53,313 bases of DNA from an uncultured Clostridia bacterium (GTDB lineage: Bacteria > Bacillota > Clostridia > Christensenellales > Borkfalkiaceae), in contig CANQBG010000007.1 in NCBI GenBank assembly GCA_947588985.1, forward strand, positions 1-53,313, written 5' to 3'. Position 1 is the first letter of the stretch; the number at the start of each line of letters is the position of its first letter. The notes beneath the pieces are model-generated. The model was not told where the DNA came from. It searched no databases and worked only from the letters and a program-made list of their open reading frames with translations. The position numbers were made by a program, and so were the translations under genes. This document shows positions 23,708 to 33,700 of this stretch, one piece after another.

Positions 23708-23736
23708 TTGCGGTTTTTGTCGCCGCGGTGTAGAAT
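23708..23736 (+). promoter_or_regulatory. Promoter of the Xre-type gene
   Basis: TTGCGG (23708-23713), 17-bp spacer, TAGAAT (23731-23736), 31 bp before the ATG. Less close to consensus than most promoters here. Confidence 0.5.
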
Positions 23737-23766
23737 AGGAACAAATCCAGCACACAGGAGGGCATT

Positions 23767-25272
23767 ATGCCAAAGCAGACCATCGGGGAATTTCTCGCCA
23801 TCCAGCGCAAAGCGAAGGGAATGACGCAGCAGGAGGTAGCCGACCTTTTGGGCATCTCCAACAAGACGCTCTCGAGTTGGGAATCGGGGCGTTCCTATCC
23901 CGATATCCTCACCCTTCCCGCGCTCGCGGAGATCTACGGCGTGACCGTAGACGAGATCTTGAGCGGAGAACGGGCCACCCATGTCCGCGAGACGGAGGGC
24001 ATCAGCGAAAAATCGCAAAAGAAGCTCCTAAAGAAAGCGGAAAGCAAATATTCCGTGAAATGTACGGTGCTCACGTTTGTGGGGATCGGGGGGATCGTCC
24101 TCTTTGCGCTCGCGGTGATCCTCGGGCTCTGCACCGAGCCGTGGGTCTTTCTCCTGCTCGCGCTCCTCGGGCTCGCGGCCGAATTCACCGCCCTGCTCCT
24201 CTTTTCCGTGTTCGAAAAGTCGGCGCTCGCGGCGGAAGAGGAGCCCTCGCGCTATTCCCTCCGCATCAAGCGCACGACCTTCCGCGCCGCCTTCGCGATC
24301 GGATGCGCGCTGTGCGTGTTCCTTATGATCGCGGCGCTCATCGCATGGGTGGCGGTCGGGGAAGGCATGACGGCGAGCCTGATTATCTTCGTCCTCACGC
24401 TCCTCGTGGGTGGGGCGGTGGCCCTCTTGCTCGGATGGCTCTCGGGGCGCGGCAAGGCATTCTATACCGCAGACGAGGCCGCCGCCCGCCTCCACAACCG
24501 CAAACTGCTCCTTAAAATTTTGCCGATCGGCGCCGCGGCCGCCCTGATTCTGTTCGCCGTGTGCAACGCGCTCTCTCTTTTGGACTTCACGCACGTCGAG
24601 GAGCTGCGCGCCTCCCCCAAAGCGGAGTTCCTGCGCACCGTCCAGACGATCGGGCTCGACGGGCGGGACGCGGAAATGTTTGGCGTCTCGCCCTCCGAAA
24701 GCGGGGACTACTTTGTGGACGTGAAGGCCGCGCTCTCCGCACCGCCCGTCCGGCACGCCTCCGAAGAGAAGCTCGGGCCGCTCTACCCCCTGGAAGGCAA
24801 GCTGTACTTCGCATACGCCTTCGGCCCTGCGCCTTCCGACTTCCCCATCGACGGCCCTGTCCGCTCCGGCACCTGCGAGGTCGTCTATGTTCCCGACCTT
24901 TCGGAGCAATTTTGGGAGACCGTGGCGTATGGCACCGTCCTCTTCCGCGACGGGGCACAGTTCGAAGCGGCCCATCCCGACCCGACTGCCGAAGATCTGC
25001 GCGCGGGGATGGAGGCGGAGGAAGTTTTCTTCGCGTTCGGATTGCGGGAGAAAGAGGAATTCGTCGTCTACGGCTTTTGGGCCCGCCTGATTTCCCGCTC
25101 CGCGCCCTACGTCATCGTCACGGCCGACCGCTACACGCTCGCGGTGCGGGTCACGGAGATCTATCCGATCGTGCGGCTCGTGGGCCTTTGCGCGATCCTG
25201 TTGGGTGCCGCCGTCTGCGTTTGGATCTACTGCAAAAAGCGCACGCCCATCGATTTTCGCGGGTCTCTCTGA
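23767..25272 (+). CDS. Xre-family HTH protein with membrane domain
   Basis: 501 residues, ATG after AGGAGGG. N-terminal Cro/CI helix-turn-helix (about 6-60: LAIQRKAKGMTQQEVADLLGISNKTLSSWESGRSYPD). A linker leads to at least five membrane helices between about 98 and 275, then a large, probably extracytoplasmic domain (about 280-465) and a final helix (~475-492). Such architecture suggests a membrane-bound regulator sensing an external signal and binding DNA at the membrane. It lies alone after rseP, and its target is unknown. The recurring word appears imperfectly at 23979-23988 and exactly just after its stop (25283-25292). Confidence 0.85.
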   Translation: MPKQTIGEFLAIQRKAKGMTQQEVADLLGISNKTLSSWESGRSYPDILTLPALAEIYGVTVDEILSGERATHVRETEGISEKSQKKLLKKAESKYSVKCTVLTFVGIGGIVLFALAVILGLCTEPWVFLLLALLGLAAEFTALLLFSVFEKSALAAEEEPSRYSLRIKRTTFRAAFAIGCALCVFLMIAALIAWVAVGEGMTASLIIFVLTLLVGGAVALLLGWLSGRGKAFYTADEAAARLHNRKLLLKILPIGAAAALILFAVCNALSLLDFTHVEELRASPKAEFLRTVQTIGLDGRDAEMFGVSPSESGDYFVDVKAALSAPPVRHASEEKLGPLYPLEGKLYFAYAFGPAPSDFPIDGPVRSGTCEVVYVPDLSEQFWETVAYGTVLFRDGAQFEAAHPDPTAEDLRAGMEAEEVFFAFGLREKEEFVVYGFWARLISRSAPYVIVTADRYTLAVRVTEIYPIVRLVGLCAILLGAAVCVWIYCKKRTPIDFRGSL

Positions 25273-25300
25273 GGGGGGAACCTCGGACATGGTATAAGGA

Positions 25301-25327
25301 AAAGCTCCCGAGGCGGGAGCTTTTTTG
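25301..25327. terminator. Terminator between the Xre-type gene and thiT
   Basis: AAAGCTCCCG and CGGGAGCTTT pair around AGG, with T-runs on both strands. It serves the convergent genes. An exact TCGGACATGG lies eight bases upstream. Confidence 0.85.
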
Positions 25328-25354
25328 TGTGATGAATGGGAAAACGCCGGGCGG

Positions 25355-26473
25355 TTACGCCTCTTCTTTTGCGGCCTTGGGCCAATACTTTCTCGCCGCC
25401 TTCACAAACGCGGGCGAGCTGAATACGAGGACGCCGACGACGATGACGATGGCGATGTCGGGGAGGACGTAGCCCGATTGATAGATGAGGCTATAGAGCC
25501 AGACGGGCTGTCCCTCGGGGGCGAACACGCCGAAGGCAAAGCAGCCGGAGAGGTAGTGGGAGAGGAACCGCGCGAGCCCTGCGCAGACGCCGCCGAGCGC
25601 GATCTGCAGTTGCGGGAGTTTTTCGAGCTTCTTCACCTTCGCAAAGACGCCCGCGAACCCGATGCAGGCATAGGCGGCTGGGTAGTCGAGGATGAACTGC
25701 GCGGGGTGCAAAATGACGGGGTCCTGTACGGCCTGCAAGAGCCCGAGGATCATGCCCGCGAACACGCCTTTCTTCACGCCGAACATGTAGGAGTAGATGA
25801 AGATGGGAAGGAGCGAGGCGATGGTGATGGACCCGCCCTGCGGCATCTTCACGACGCGGAGATAGGAGAGCGCGAAGCTCATCGCGATGGCCACGCCCGC
25901 ATAGGCGATGGATTTGGAATCGAAGCCGTTCTTCTCATCCTTCCCGAGGAGGAAGGTAGCCGCGACGACGGCTGCGATGAACAGCACGGCCGAGACGTAG
26001 AGCCCGATCTGGTCGACGTCCGCATTGGTGAGCCAGTTGTCCTCCGCGGGCTTGCCCGTCGAAAAGTAGACGCCCATGCACACGAGGGCCGCAATGAGCG
26101 CGGCGCCCGTCACGGCGCCCGCCACGAGAAACGTCAGCTTCCCCGGCATTTTGTAGACGGCGACGGCGCTCCCCGCAAGGCAGAGGATCAGAATGAGGAG
26201 GGGCAGGAAGAGGATGAGCGTGAGGCCGTCCTCATAATAGGTCATGATGAGCAGGACAAGGCCGATGGCGCACGCGTAGATGACGCCCGCAAAGAGCGAG
26301 ATCTTGAGGAAGGGCCCGCGTTTTTCGCCCTTTACGAGGAGCAGGGCGATGAGGAACCCGAGGATGAGCGTGACGGTGAGCCAAAAGCAGACGCCGCGCA
26401 CGATGTTGAGCGGAGAATCGAACTCGATGGGATACCACGTCGCCTGATCCGCCAAAAGGGAAAGGGTTGTCAT
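25355..26473 (-). CDS. thiT: Thiamine transporter ThiT (ECF S-component) with long N-terminal membrane extension
   Basis: 372 residues from the ATG whose complement is 26471-26473, with GGAGG six bases before it; an upstream ATG at 26497 lacks a site. The C-terminal ~180 residues are ThiT-like: SYLRVVKMPQGGSITIASLLPIFIYSYMFG, GLLQAVQDPVILHPAQFILDYPAAYACIG and a Trp/His-rich end (SHYLSGCFAFGVF, WLYSLIYQSGYVLPD). These residues form the thiamine pocket and the interface to the shared ECF energising module, which is not in this window. The N-terminal ~190 residues hold about five extra helices not found in standard ~190-residue ThiT. Regulation by a TPP riboswitch supports the assignment. Confidence 0.9.
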   Translation of the reverse strand: MTTLSLLADQATWYPIEFDSPLNIVRGVCFWLTVTLILGFLIALLLVKGEKRGPFLKISLFAGVIYACAIGLVLLIMTYYEDGLTLILFLPLLILILCLAGSAVAVYKMPGKLTFLVAGAVTGAALIAALVCMGVYFSTGKPAEDNWLTNADVDQIGLYVSAVLFIAAVVAATFLLGKDEKNGFDSKSIAYAGVAIAMSFALSYLRVVKMPQGGSITIASLLPIFIYSYMFGVKKGVFAGMILGLLQAVQDPVILHPAQFILDYPAAYACIGFAGVFAKVKKLEKLPQLQIALGGVCAGLARFLSHYLSGCFAFGVFAPEGQPVWLYSLIYQSGYVLPDIAIVIVVGVLVFSSPAFVKAARKYWPKAAKEEA

Positions 26474-26515
26474 AAAAAACCTCCGAAAATTTTGCATGCG
26501 ACCCCGCCCCGTAAG

Positions 26516-26544
26516 AAAAAACGCCCGCGAAAAAATCGCAGGCG
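26516..26544 (-). terminator. Riboswitch-controlled terminator upstream of thiT
   Basis: On the minus strand CGCCTGCGA pairs with TCGCGGGCG (one G-U pair), five-T loop, followed by six T. It lies between the TPP aptamer and the start codon, as expected for transcriptional attenuation. Confidence 0.8.
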
Positions 26545-26555
26545 GAAATTTCCTT

Positions 26556-26640
26556 CAACCGTTCTTTCGTCCAAGCATGACCTTGCCCGATTCCAATGGT
26601 ATCATCTCAGCCCCTTGCGGGGCACCCACGACGGATATTC
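26556..26640 (-). ncRNA. TPP (THI-box) riboswitch of thiT
   Basis: On the minus strand GGGTGCCCC-GCAA-GGGGCTGAGAT carries the invariant CTGAGA of the TPP aptamer (26605-26610). It is followed by TTGGAATCGGGC, GGTCATGC and TTGGACGAAAGAA in place of the usual ACCTGA / ATAATGC / CGNAGGGA blocks. The thiT context, upstream promoter and downstream terminator support it. The second sensor helix region departs from the common consensus, so boundaries are approximate. Confidence 0.78.
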
Positions 26641-26654
26641 ACATGTTTTCCCCA

Positions 26655-26683
26655 AGTATAACGTATTTTTCACGCAAAGTCAA
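26655..26683 (-). promoter_or_regulatory. thiT promoter
   Basis: Minus-strand TTGACT (26678-26683), 17-bp spacer, TATACT (26655-26660). Its -35 abuts the -35 of the divergent promoter. Confidence 0.8.
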
Positions 26684-26712
26684 TTGTTTTTTGCGGGCGC
26701 GTGTGATATAAT
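26684..26712 (+). promoter_or_regulatory. Promoter of the 26733 gene, back to back with thiT
   Basis: TTGTTT (26684-26689), 17-bp spacer, TATAAT (26707-26712) with an upstream TG. The -35 starts at the base after the divergent thiT -35. Confidence 0.75.
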
Positions 26713-26732
26713 TTGAAAAAGAGGAGGCCTCC

Positions 26733-27332
26733 ATGCCCAAGCTCACCTTCGCCGCCCTCCGCTTCACGGAGGACGAAAATCTCATCGGCCGCGTCTATTG
26801 GTATCTCGCGGAATTTCCCGTCTGCGCGGGGGAGGCCGTCTTTGCGCCCGTCGGCCCGCACGATCGCCTGCAAAAGGGGCGCGTGGAGCGCGTGCGCGTG
26901 TGCGCGGAAGAGGAGGCGCCTTACGACGTCCGCCTCATCAAACGCGTCGCGGCGCGGGCGGATGCGCCCGCCCTCCTGCTCGGGGGCGAAGTTTGCACGG
27001 AATTCGGCGGCGCGCGCTACGATAGCCGCCACTTTACGGCATACCATGTCCTTGTCTATGCGGAAAAAAATCCCGAGGACGCGGACATGGTGGGGGGATA
27101 CGGCCTCGACGCCGTGTTTGTAGACCCCAAAATGCGCGACAGACGCATCTACGAAGGGCTCATCCTCGGACATGGTACCCTCCTCGTCGGTGGAGAGGGA
27201 CAAAAAATTTGCGCGATGCTCCTGCATTTTTTGAAGGGCGGCGCGGGCGCAAGGGAGACTTTGGGCGCGCTCGGCTTTCGCGAGGAGGAATTGGGGCGGC
27301 TCTTCGACGCGCTCACCCGCCGGCGCCGCTGA
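26733..27332 (+). CDS. Conserved-looking protein of unknown function
   Basis: 199 residues, ATG after GGAGG, no signal or membrane helix. The N-terminal ~55 residues (YWYLAEFPVCAGEAVFAPVGPHDRLQKGRVERV) look like a small beta-barrel of the sort seen at the start of PriA-like proteins. A second part contains GGYGLDAVFVDPKMRDRRIYEGLILGHGTLLVGGEG, with several Gly turns. The C-terminus is helical and basic. No family is assigned. It is expressed divergently from thiT. An exact recurring word (27166-27175) and a variant (27081-27090) lie inside it in different reading frames. Confidence 0.7.
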   Translation: MPKLTFAALRFTEDENLIGRVYWYLAEFPVCAGEAVFAPVGPHDRLQKGRVERVRVCAEEEAPYDVRLIKRVAARADAPALLLGGEVCTEFGGARYDSRHFTAYHVLVYAEKNPEDADMVGGYGLDAVFVDPKMRDRRIYEGLILGHGTLLVGGEGQKICAMLLHFLKGGAGARETLGALGFREEELGRLFDALTRRRR

Positions 27333-27585
27333 GCCGCGCTTCCTGCCGCCGCTTCCGTGAAAAAATTTTTCAGGACTGCATATACTCATAAAACAGAATA
27401 ATTTTATGCAAATATAAATTTTTCTTATAGCTTCTATACAAAATTCGAATAGCTGCGGCGGGTGAAAGGCGGTTGAAGGGCCGTTGACGGTTTTGTGAAA
27501 GGCGTGTGGAAAGGCATGAAATATCCTGAAAATAACCCCCAAAAGTGAGCAATTGGGCGGGTGAATTGTGAAATAGTGACAAAAA

Positions 27586-27600
27586 ATTTCAAATTGAAAT
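27586..27600. promoter_or_regulatory. Operator-like inverted repeat
   Basis: ATTTCAA-A-TTGAAAT, perfect seven-base arms with a one-base centre, just upstream of the protease-opp promoter. Its arms do not match the CodY box. Confidence 0.4.
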
Positions 27601-27615
27601 CCAAAATAAATTCGT

Positions 27616-27645
27616 TTGACAGGGTTTGCCGCGGCGTGGTATAAT
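27616..27645 (+). promoter_or_regulatory. Promoter of the protease-opp operon
   Basis: TTGACA (27616-27621), 18-bp spacer, TATAAT (27640-27645). Confidence 0.82.
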
Positions 27646-27765
27646 TTCACCACAATCATTAGAAAGTAGCGCGCGCGAAGGGATTTGCATATTCGCGGAG
27701 AAGAATTCGTGCCGGGCGCTTTTTTGTAAGAGAACCAAGAAAAACCAATCATGAGGAGCAAAATC

Positions 27766-30700
27766 ATGACAAAATCCGGAAGAAAATTCAGAGCGGCGGC
27801 GATCGCCTCGGCCATCGTACTCATGGCGGGGTCGCTCGTCGGCTCGCAACTCGCTCCCCTCGCGGGGGGGCTCGGCGGGACCGGCGCCCAGGCATCGGCA
27901 GACGACGCGTCGCTCGTCAGGGAAGTCAAGGGCAGCGTCGATACCAAGCTTTTCGACAACTTCGATACGAACGTCGTCGGGAAGCTCTCCGATACGCTCG
28001 ACGCGGATCGCGAAGTTTCCGTCATCATCAAGACGGCGGACGAAGGCCTTCTCGACGCGTACAGCGCGCAGACGGCCATCTCCCGCTATACGACGGTGGC
28101 AGATTATGCCGGGTCCGCCAAGGGGTTAGACGTTCAGCGCGACATCGAACGCCTCAACGGCGAGGCCGACCGGCTCCTCGCCAATGCCGGGGTGAAGTAT
28201 CGCTACGGCGCCGAATACAACGTCCTCATGGGCGGGTTCGAGGTCATGATCGCGGCCAAGGACTATGAGAAGGTGCTCTCCGTCTACGACGGGACGTCCT
28301 TTGAAGCCTCGCTCAGCAACGAATATCTTCCCGCGGAATCCCAACTCGTTAAAAACGACGTCAACGTCTATGATACGGGTATCTTCAAAAACGACTCCAA
28401 GTACGACGGCACGGGTACCGTGATCGCCGTCCTCGATACCGGGCTCGACTACACGCACTCCGCCTTCGATCCCGCGAATTTCGATGAAGAGGGCGCCGTG
28501 ATCGACACCTCCTATATCAACGCGCGCCTCTCCCGCCTCACGGCCAAGACGTTTACGCCTTCCCTCACGGCGGCCAACGTCTATCTCAATCCCAAGGTCC
28601 CGTATGCCTACGACTACGCGGACAAGGATACCGACGTCTATCCCCTTGAGGCCGACCACGGCACGCACGTCTCGGGCATCATCGTGGGCGAGGACGACGT
28701 GATCCAGGGCGTCGCGCCCAATGCCCAGCTCGTCTCCATGAAGGTGTTCTCGGATACGACTTCGGGCGCGCGCACCTCGTGGCTCCTCGGGGCCCTCGAG
28801 GACTGCGTCGTGCTCGGCGTGGACGTCATCAACATGTCCCTCGGCGCCTCGGGCGGGTTCACCATCGAGTCGAGCTTCGATGAGAGAGTGGCCTACGAAA
28901 AGCTCACGGAGAACGGCATCAGCCTCGTCGCGGCCGCAGGCAACGACTTCAACTCCACCCACGGTTCGGAAAAGAACGGCAACCTCGGGCTCACCACCAA
29001 TCCCGACTCCGCCACCGTCGGCTCGCCCGGCTCCTATCCCGCCGCGCTCACCGTCGCCTCCATCTCGGGCGTCAAGCGGCCCTACCTCCTCTATGGGAAC
29101 GAGATCATGTATTTCACCGAATCGTCCGACGCCGCCTCGCAGCCCCGTCAGTTCGTGAAGGATCTCTTCGGAAGCGAAGATTACAAGGCCATCTACGGCG
29201 ACGCCACGGAGGTCACGCTCGACTATGTCACCATCCCCGGCATCGGCCGCAATGCCGACTATAAGGCCCTCGATGTGGACCTCACGGGCAAGATCGCCCT
29301 TGTCCGCCGCGGACAGACCACCTTTGAGGAGAAGTCGCGCATCGCGCAAAACAACGGCGCCATCGGCGTCATCATCTACAACAACGTCTCGGGCGACATC
29401 AGCATGACGGTCGGTTCCGTCCGCGTGCCCGTGTGCTCCATCTCGCAGGACAACGGCGAGACGCTCGCCGCCCAGCCGACGGGCAAGATCAAGATCAGCC
29501 TCAAGCAGGAGGCCGGCCCCTTCATGTCGGACTTCTCCTCGTGGGGGCCCACGCCCGACCTCCGCATCAAGCCCGAGATCACGGCCCACGGCGGCGACAT
29601 CTATTCCTCCGTCCCCGGGCAGGATTACGACAGAATGTCCGGCACTTCCATGGCCGCGCCCAACCAAGCCGGCATCACCGCGCTCGTCCGCCAATATGTG
29701 AAGGAGACCTTCACGGATATCGCAAGCGATCCCGTCAAGGTGACGGCGCGCGTCAACCAGCTCATCATGTCCACCGCCGATATCGCGCACAACACCAACG
29801 GGCTCCCGTATTCGGTGCGCAAACAGGGCGCCGGGCTCACCAACCTCACGAAGGCCACCACGTCGCCCGCCTACATCAGCACCTTCGCCCGCAGCGACGA
29901 GGCCGTCGCCAATCAGGACGCCGACCGCTTCACCGACGAGGTCATCGATAAAGCCAAGATCGAATACGGCGACAAGAAGAACACCGCGGACAGGGAATAC
30001 CTCTTAAAGTTCGCCGTCAACAACGTCTCGGAAAACTCTCTCACCTACGACGTGGACGCCATCGTCATGACGGAGGGTGTGAGCGAGACCAAGACGCATC
30101 AGGGCGACCAGGTCGTGACCGAAGAGGGCTACCTCCTCTCGCCCGACGTGGCCGTGCAGAGCGTCAAGGGCGGGACGTATCACGATAACACCGTGACCGT
30201 GGCGGCGGGGGACAGCGCGACGGTCGTCGTGCGGATAACGCTCTCGGACGCCGACGTCGCCTATCTCGAGCAGGAATCCGGGCGCACCGACGCCGCGGGC
30301 AATGCCCTCCGCGTCTTTGAAAACGGCATGTTCCTCGAGGGCTACATCGTCCTCTACGAGCCGGGGCAGACGGGCCCGAAGGAGGAGTGGGAGATGGCGC
30401 TCAACGTGCCCTATCTCGCCTTCTACGGCGATTGGACGCAGGCGCCCGTCTTTGACCTCGACTACTTCGAGACGGATAAAGACGCCAACGACGACTCCAT
30501 CGACACGCTCGATAAGACGATGGCCGATTCCTTTGCGACCATGCCCATCGGCGGCCTCTACAGCGACTACAACACCGCGCTCGGCTCCTACTACTTCATT
30601 CAGGATCCCTCCACGCCGCAGATCACGGCAGACCGCAAGTATATCTCGCTCTCCAACCAGGAAGGGGAGAGGGGAAGCGTCAACACCATCTATGCCATCT

Positions 30701-33700
30701 ACGCGGGCATGCTCCGCGGCGCGAAGAGCATGGTGATGACCATCACGGACACCACGACGGGGGAGGTCATCTGGACCAAGACGGAATACAACCAGCGCAA
30801 GTCGTATAACCGCGGCGCCGCCATCGGGCCCTCGTTCGTAGACGTCGATTTCCACGTCGCGGACTACGACCTCAAGAACAACACGCAGTATCTCTTCAAG
30901 GCGGAGGCCATTCTCGACTACCCCGGAGAGCAGAACAACAAGAAGAGCACCTTCGAGTTCCCCTTCGTCACAGACTTCCAGGCGCCCATCGTCACCAACG
31001 TGGAGTTTTACACCGAATACGATAGCTCCGCCAAGAAAGATAGATTGTTCGCGCGCCTGTACGTGTATGACAATCACTACACGATGTCGGCAAATTTCGG
31101 CCAGCTCATCTATGCGGATCCCTCTTCGGACTACCTCTACGACCTTGCGCCCTTCGAGCGGTACTACACGCAGGTGCGCTCGGAGTTCAACTCCACGTCT
31201 ACCGTGACCGTCGAGCTCACCGACTACCTCTCCAAGCTCCGCGACTCCGTCAACGAGAACTACTTCTTCGTCTCCCTCACCGACTACGCCCTCAACCAGG
31301 GCAACTATGAGATCCGCGTGCCCGATTCCGTCCGCCAGATCTACTTCCCCGAGATGCAGAACCTCGAGGAGCAGGGCAAGGACGTGGGCGTCACGCTCTC
31401 TCCCAATCAGACGTATACGCTCGCCCCGCAGGTCTATCCCGACACGGAGTGGAGAGATACGCTCATCTATGAGAGCAGCGCACCCGACGTCGTGGAAGTC
31501 GTCGCGGGCAAGCTCCTCGCCCTCAAGTCGGGTGAGGCCACCATCACCGCCCGCAGCACCGTGCAGGACAGCGTCAAGGCGACGCTCACCGTCCGCGTGC
31601 TTTCGGAAGGAGACCCCGACTACAAGTACTATGATAAGCCCGACGTGGAGAGCTTCCGCCTCAAGGGCTTCCATGCCGACCGCGCCTTCTATCTCCTCTA
31701 CAACAATGAGCGCGACATCGGCCTCGAGGGGTATGATACCTTCTTCACCCCCAACCAGACTTCCTTCTCGCTCTCGATGTATCCCACCGAGAAAGTGACC
31801 CTCCTCTATGAGCTCACCGCCTACGACCCCGAGCATACCAAAGTCGTGCTCCAGAGCGGCAACCCCAACATCGTCGAAGTGACGGAGAGCGGGCAGATCA
31901 TCGCCGTTGCCGAGGGCATGTCCTCCGTCTCGGTGCGCGTCATGGTGGAAAATGCCGACGGCTCTTATTCGGGGACGCTCTCCGATAAGTCCATCGTCGT
32001 CGAAGTCAAGAATCCCTACGAGCAGAACGGCCCCTACCTCAATTCCTACCGCGGCGGCGGCGGAAAGACGGGCATCGTGGAAGTTCCCTCGAGCTACGGC
32101 TTCACCGAGATCTATGAATTCGCCTTCACGGGCTACGACAACATCCCCAAGGATCTGGATGCGGGCGACGTGATCACCGAAGAGGACCCCGGCTACACCA
32201 AGCCTTGGTATTACGGCGAAAATCAAGACGTCAAGACGGTCATCCTTCCCGAGGGTATCGAGGTCATCGGCAACTATGCCTTCGCGGGCATGGAGGGCCT
32301 GCAAGAGGTCTACCTGCCCACGACGCTCAAGAAGATCGCGGCCGGCGCATTCTATGGCTGCAAGAACCTCAAGGCGGTCCACGGCCTCGAATATGTGAAA
32401 TTCATCAACCAGTCCGCCTTCTCCGGCCCCGCCGTGTTGAATGCGAACGGCGCCGTCACGGGCTATGATGCACCGCAGCTCACCGACCTCACGGAGACGT
32501 CGCTCGCAAGCATCATCGCCATCGGAGACATGGCCTTCCAAGGCTCCAAGATCCGCGAGCTCGACCTTCCCGCCTCCGCGCAGTCCATCGGCGCCTATGC
32601 CTTTGCCGACAGCCGCCTGATGCGGGTGAAGGTGAATGCGAGCAAGATCAAGCTCGGCAGCTATGCCTTTGCGGGCTGCTCCTACCTCAGCTCCATCTCC
32701 GTGAACGCCTCCGTCATCCCCGACGGCGTGTTTGAGGACTGCAGCGCGCTCACCGAGGCGACGCTCGGCAAAGACGTGGAATCCATCGGCGTCGACGCCT
32801 TTGCGGGCACCCGTGTCTCAGGGTTCACCGTCCGTTCGGGCAATCCCAACTTCAAACCCGCTACGGGCAAGAAGCCCTATATCCTGAGCAGCGACGGCAC
32901 TAAGCTCGTCTATGTCGCCCCCGCGCTCACGAGCACGAGCTTCACGCTCGACGCTGCCGACGCGGCGACGGTGACGACGGTGGGCGAAAACGCCTTCTCG
33001 GGACAGAGCACCGTCCGCTCCGTCACCCTTCCCAATGTGACGAAGGTGGAACAGTACGCCTTCTTCGCCTGCGAGTCCCTCACGACGCTGACCGTCGCTA
33101 CAAGCGGCCTTGAGGAGATCGGGCAGTACGCCTTCGCGGGCACCGCGCTTCGCACCCTGCCCAAGTTCGCCTCCGACCTTGAGGAGATCGGCGCCTATGC
33201 CTTCTTCTCCTCGGGTGTGACGAGCGTCAACATCCCCGACGGCATGAGGGTAGGGGAAGGCGCGTTCTTCGCGGCGACCCAGCTCTCCTCGCTGACGATC
33301 GGAAACGACGTCGTCATCGGAGAGGGGGCCTTCCAGGGCGGCGTTTCCCTCGGCTATTACTACCTCGAATCGGGCCAGCAATATGTCTACTCGAGATTGG
33401 TGAGCGAGAGCGCGCTCCGCACCGTCACCATCGGCGCACGCGCCAAGATCGGCGGCTATGCCTTTGCCTATCAGACGGCTCTCACCAAGGTCAACCTCGG
33501 AGAGGACGCCGAGATCGGAGAGGGCGCCTTCTACACCAGCGGCGACATCCGTGCCTCGATGAATTCCCAAGGCAGGATCTCCGTCTCGTATGGGACTTCG
33601 TTGGATATCGACCTCTCCAAGGTCAAGTCGATAGGGGCCGGCGCCTTCACGGGCGCGGTCAGTACGGCCTATCAGCTCGATGGCAGCACGCTCTACTCCA

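Larger units (their letters stand above)
27333..27765. other. A+T-richer intergenic region and leader of the protease-opp operon
   Basis: 433 bp without a gene and poorer in G+C than its surroundings. It contains the palindrome TGAAAAAATTTTTCA near 27358-27372 and the inverted repeat ATTTCAA-A-TTGAAAT at 27586-27600, 15 bp upstream of the -35 box. After the promoter come about 110 bases of leader, in which CGCGAA/TTCGCG and AGCGC/GCGCT arms end in six T (27668-27725), a possible attenuator. No tRNA or ORF with a ribosome binding site is seen. Confidence 0.65.

Noticed and set aside
27586-27600. CodY box before the protease-opp operon
   Set aside because: The palindrome ATTTCAA-A-TTGAAAT disagrees with AATTTTCWGAAAATT at most arm positions, so CodY control cannot be claimed.
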